Shown piece after piece: positions 36,638-38,524 of a stretch of DNA of 38,524 nucleotides (its first letter is position 1; the number at the start of each line of letters is the position of its first letter). The translations under genes were made by a program, and so were the position numbers. The notes under the pieces are model-generated. The model did not search any database and was not told where the DNA came from. It saw only the letters and a program-made list of their open reading frames with translations. Source of the DNA: a virus; IMG/VR virus record IMGVR_UViG_3300037119_005874, positions 1 to 38,524 of that record, one strand, 5' to 3'.

Positions 36638-38154
36638 GCCGGAGTCACCAGCACATCGAGCCAGTCTTCACGACTACTGCGCAGCTGTGCCCATGTCATC
36701 CCGGAGTCCTTGATCTGCTGCCAGGTCGTCCCGCTGGAGGCTTCGATCAGGCCAGTAGGACGCAGCACCTGGGCGAAAGGAACGGTCCAGACCCGATGTG
36801 GATCGCGGGCATCCGGAACGTCCCTGCTCTCTTCCACATCCCCGATCGCGAGGTACCAGTTGGTCTCCGGGTAGCGGGGATCAGGGTTGCGAAGGAGAAG
36901 GATTCTGCCGCTCCTCAGGATGTTGATTGCCTGTGCACGTTGCGCCAGGGTGTCGGTGAATAGGGTCAACTGGCCGGTCGCGAGAGCCCTCTTGGAGGAG
37001 ACCCCGATGTAGTCTTCCCGGTCCAGAACGGATAGGACATTCAGCCTGGCGTTTCTGGTGATGGTGTCAACCCCAGCTAGGCCGAACCATTGGGCGAAGG
37101 CACTGCTGACCGGGTCTGACAGCAGTACCGGCTCGCAAGGAACACTCTGCTCCGGAACATTGATCTGCGTTACCCCGGACAATGAGATCACTGAGGGGCT
37201 AAAGAATCTGGAGACCGATGTGCCTGGAGACCCTTCCCACCCGATGAAGGAGTCTGAGGAGGCAGCTTCCCACTCATCACTTTGCATCAGGTAGTCCTGA
37301 GGACGGGAGGGTACGGGGGTGTCTCCGGAGAACCAGAACAGGTTGTACATCCTGTCGGTCTCGGCGCGGGTCATCATGCCGACCTGCCCGAGGTCCCACT
37401 GTGCCGCATACTCACGGGTGTTGGTGCCGTGCATGATCCGCAGCCTGGCGTTCGACGGGATGACCGCTGGCGTCGTCACGTAGGCGGAGAACGTCGTCCA
37501 TTGCTGGGAGATGTTCATCGGCAGAATCAACGTCGTCAGGGGCGCCACGTAGTTGGTAGTTCCATTGGACAGTGAGATTGAGATGCTGGTGTAGGAGTCC
37601 ACCGGACCTCCGGAGGACTGCGTAGAACGAACGGCCTCCCAGGTTGCCTTGGCGGCTCGCAGCTGTGCCCATGTTCCGACGTTGCGCACGTCTTCCCAGG
37701 TCCACACATCCGGGGTGATGAAGCGGATCTGCCCGGTCACCAGGTACTGGGTGTTCGGCTGCAGCGCTCCCAGACCTACCTCCCCGATAGTCCGCCCCGG
37801 GATTCCGGCTCCGGTGCCTCCGGTGTTGGCAGAGACTCGCCCGGCGGCACTGATCGTCCGCCCTGTTCCAGTGGTCCAGGTCTGCTGGCCATAGGTGAAA
37901 TCCGGTGTGAGCACGAGGTTCCGCTGGATCAGGCGGTTCGTTGGGGTACTGGTTGCGGTGTAAGTAACAGGGACACCGATCGGTGCTTCGGAGTCCTCCA
38001 GGGAGAACCCCTGCGTGGTGACCATCAGGTCTCCACCGCGCAGCTGGAAATCAGGAGTGTCAGCGCTGCGCCTGGAGACCACCAGGTGTCCGTTGGGGAC
38101 TTCCCCGGTTACCCGCACCAGGCCACGCTCAGGAGTGATGTTGAAGATCAACAC
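36634..38154 (-). CDS. Distal tail / minor tail protein with lectin-like insert
   Basis: A 506-residue protein starting at GTG 38154 (TAGTG overlap with the tape-measure gene). It occupies the distal-tail (Dit) position. Residues ~105-275 form a carbohydrate-binding-like jelly roll: 'LVLTPDFTYGQQTWTTGTGR', 'NTQYLVTGQIRF', 'WTTFSAYVTTPAVIPSNARLRI' is the typical CBM pattern. The C-terminal ~170 residues (REDYIGVSSKRALATGQLTLFTDT..., WYLAIGDVEES, RVWTVPFAQVLRP) fit the beta domain of phage minor tail proteins that contact the hub. An evolved Dit carrying a sugar-binding module is the likely reading. Confidence 0.72.
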   Translation of the reverse strand: MLIFNITPERGLVRVTGEVPNGHLVVSRRSADTPDFQLRGGDLMVTTQGFSLEDSEAPIGVPVTYTATSTPTNRLIQRNLVLTPDFTYGQQTWTTGTGRTISAAGRVSANTGGTGAGIPGRTIGEVGLGALQPNTQYLVTGQIRFITPDVWTWEDVRNVGTWAQLRAAKATWEAVRSTQSSGGPVDSYTSISISLSNGTTNYVAPLTTLILPMNISQQWTTFSAYVTTPAVIPSNARLRIMHGTNTREYAAQWDLGQVGMMTRAETDRMYNLFWFSGDTPVPSRPQDYLMQSDEWEAASSDSFIGWEGSPGTSVSRFFSPSVISLSGVTQINVPEQSVPCEPVLLSDPVSSAFAQWFGLAGVDTITRNARLNVLSVLDREDYIGVSSKRALATGQLTLFTDTLAQRAQAINILRSGRILLLRNPDPRYPETNWYLAIGDVEESRDVPDARDPHRVWTVPFAQVLRPTGLIEASSGTTWQQIKDSGMTWAQLRSSREDWLDVLVTPA

Positions 38155-38524
38155 TAGAATCTCCCGTTCCGGGCGTTGCGTGCGGTCTGGTCATTGGATC
38201 GTTCTACCTGAACGTTGATCATGTCGGTCAGTTCCCGGTCTCCGATGAACACCCGAACCTGGGTGTTGCCACCTACCGCCCCGGAACCGGCGAGCTTGTT
38301 GATGATGGCGTGGTCACGCTGGGAGAGACCGGTGGGGTCGAGGGGCTCGACTCGTTCCGCCTGCCCGGCTTCCGCGATGGTACGGAGTTGTCCGCCAGGG
38401 GTCGGCCGGAAAATACCGCCTTCTGCGGTAGCTGGTGCAAAGGCGTAGTCAGATCCGGAAGTAGCAGCGATAGCATCCGCCGACGCACTGACAGCACTAT
38501 TAATACTGTCAATAATTCCAGATC
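38155..38524 (-). CDS. Tape-measure protein, C-terminal fragment (5' end outside window)
   Basis: An open frame without a start runs from the right edge to TAG at 38157-38155, about 122 codons. The segment TPGGQLRTIAEAGQAERVEP followed by LDPTGLSQRDHAIINKLAG matches the well-conserved end of siphovirus tape-measure proteins ('...vaEaGpEvvvPL...g..r...l...lag'), and the last residues (VFIGDRELTDMINVQVERS) form the usual final beta strand and helix. It sets tail length in virions. It is followed directly by the distal-tail gene, as in other siphoviruses. Confidence 0.8.

Noticed and set aside
38490-38524. AT-rich inverted repeat (TGACAG...CTGTCA) at the right edge as a promoter
   Set aside because: It lies inside the tape-measure coding frame, has no GTTGA-N10-TATA geometry, and is cut by the window edge.

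Overview
The window is a high-GC (roughly 60% by eye), gene-dense segment of a tailed-phage genome, most likely a siphovirus infecting an actinobacterium. Support for this: the 3' end of a tape-measure gene followed by distal-tail and baseplate-hub-like genes; two peptidoglycan hydrolases, one an M15 peptidase with LysM; a family-A DNA polymerase; a DUF3987 helicase-like gene; dense packing with 4-nt ATGA/GTGA overlaps; and frequent GTG starts. No integrase, repressor, terminase, portal or capsid gene is visible. The head genes probably lie beyond the right edge. The host genus cannot be fixed from the sequence.

Layout. (1) 2-1610, rightward: small genes (a Cys-rich peptide, a basic peptide, a winged-helix protein, a beta-sandwich structural-type protein), closed by a hairpin terminator. 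(2) 1694-4529, rightward: a primase-polymerase-like protein and a DUF3987 P-loop protein. (3) 4591-18453, rightward: a ~14 kb cassette of tail-tip and adhesin proteins built from beta-helix, LamG-like, GH16-like, Ig-like and repeat modules. It ends with a 1030-residue protein carrying about 27 copies of a ~20-residue repeat interrupted by a lectin domain. (4) 27764-18789, leftward: a replication and recombination operon with Cas4/RecB-like nuclease, Sak4-like ATPase, DUF669/SSB-like protein, intein-containing DNA polymerase, dNMP kinase, RuvC-like nuclease and SNF2 helicase. (5) 27828-29972, rightward: a short operon with an unknown gene, a VWA protein, a DnaB-N-like protein and a KOW-like protein, closed by a 14-bp terminator hairpin. 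(6) >38524-30001, leftward: tape measure, minor tail proteins, a small HTH gene, membrane proteins and lysis enzymes.

The most interesting signal is a recurrent promoter-like element, GTTGA-N10-TATA(T/A/C)T-N6-ATG. It occurs at three gene junctions with identical geometry (18449, 19088 minus, 34111 minus). In each, the TGA of GTTGA is the stop codon of the upstream gene, and the predicted transcription start is the A of the next ATG. That implies leaderless transcripts for three small genes. A fourth copy lies at the divergent promoter at 27792, and a palindromic double version lies at 26588-26621, ahead of the Sak4 gene. The spacing from GTTGA to the -10 is too short for a normal -35/-10 pair, which suggests a phage-specific regulator or non-canonical promoter architecture.

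How the genes work together: the prim-pol, DUF3987, polymerase, SSB-like, Sak4, nuclease and SNF2 proteins form a largely self-sufficient replication and recombination set split between two operons. The minus-strand tail operon builds the tail tube tip. The plus-strand adhesin cassette would decorate it with carbohydrate-binding modules. The M15/LysM and transglycosylase-like enzymes with adjacent membrane proteins make the lysis cassette.
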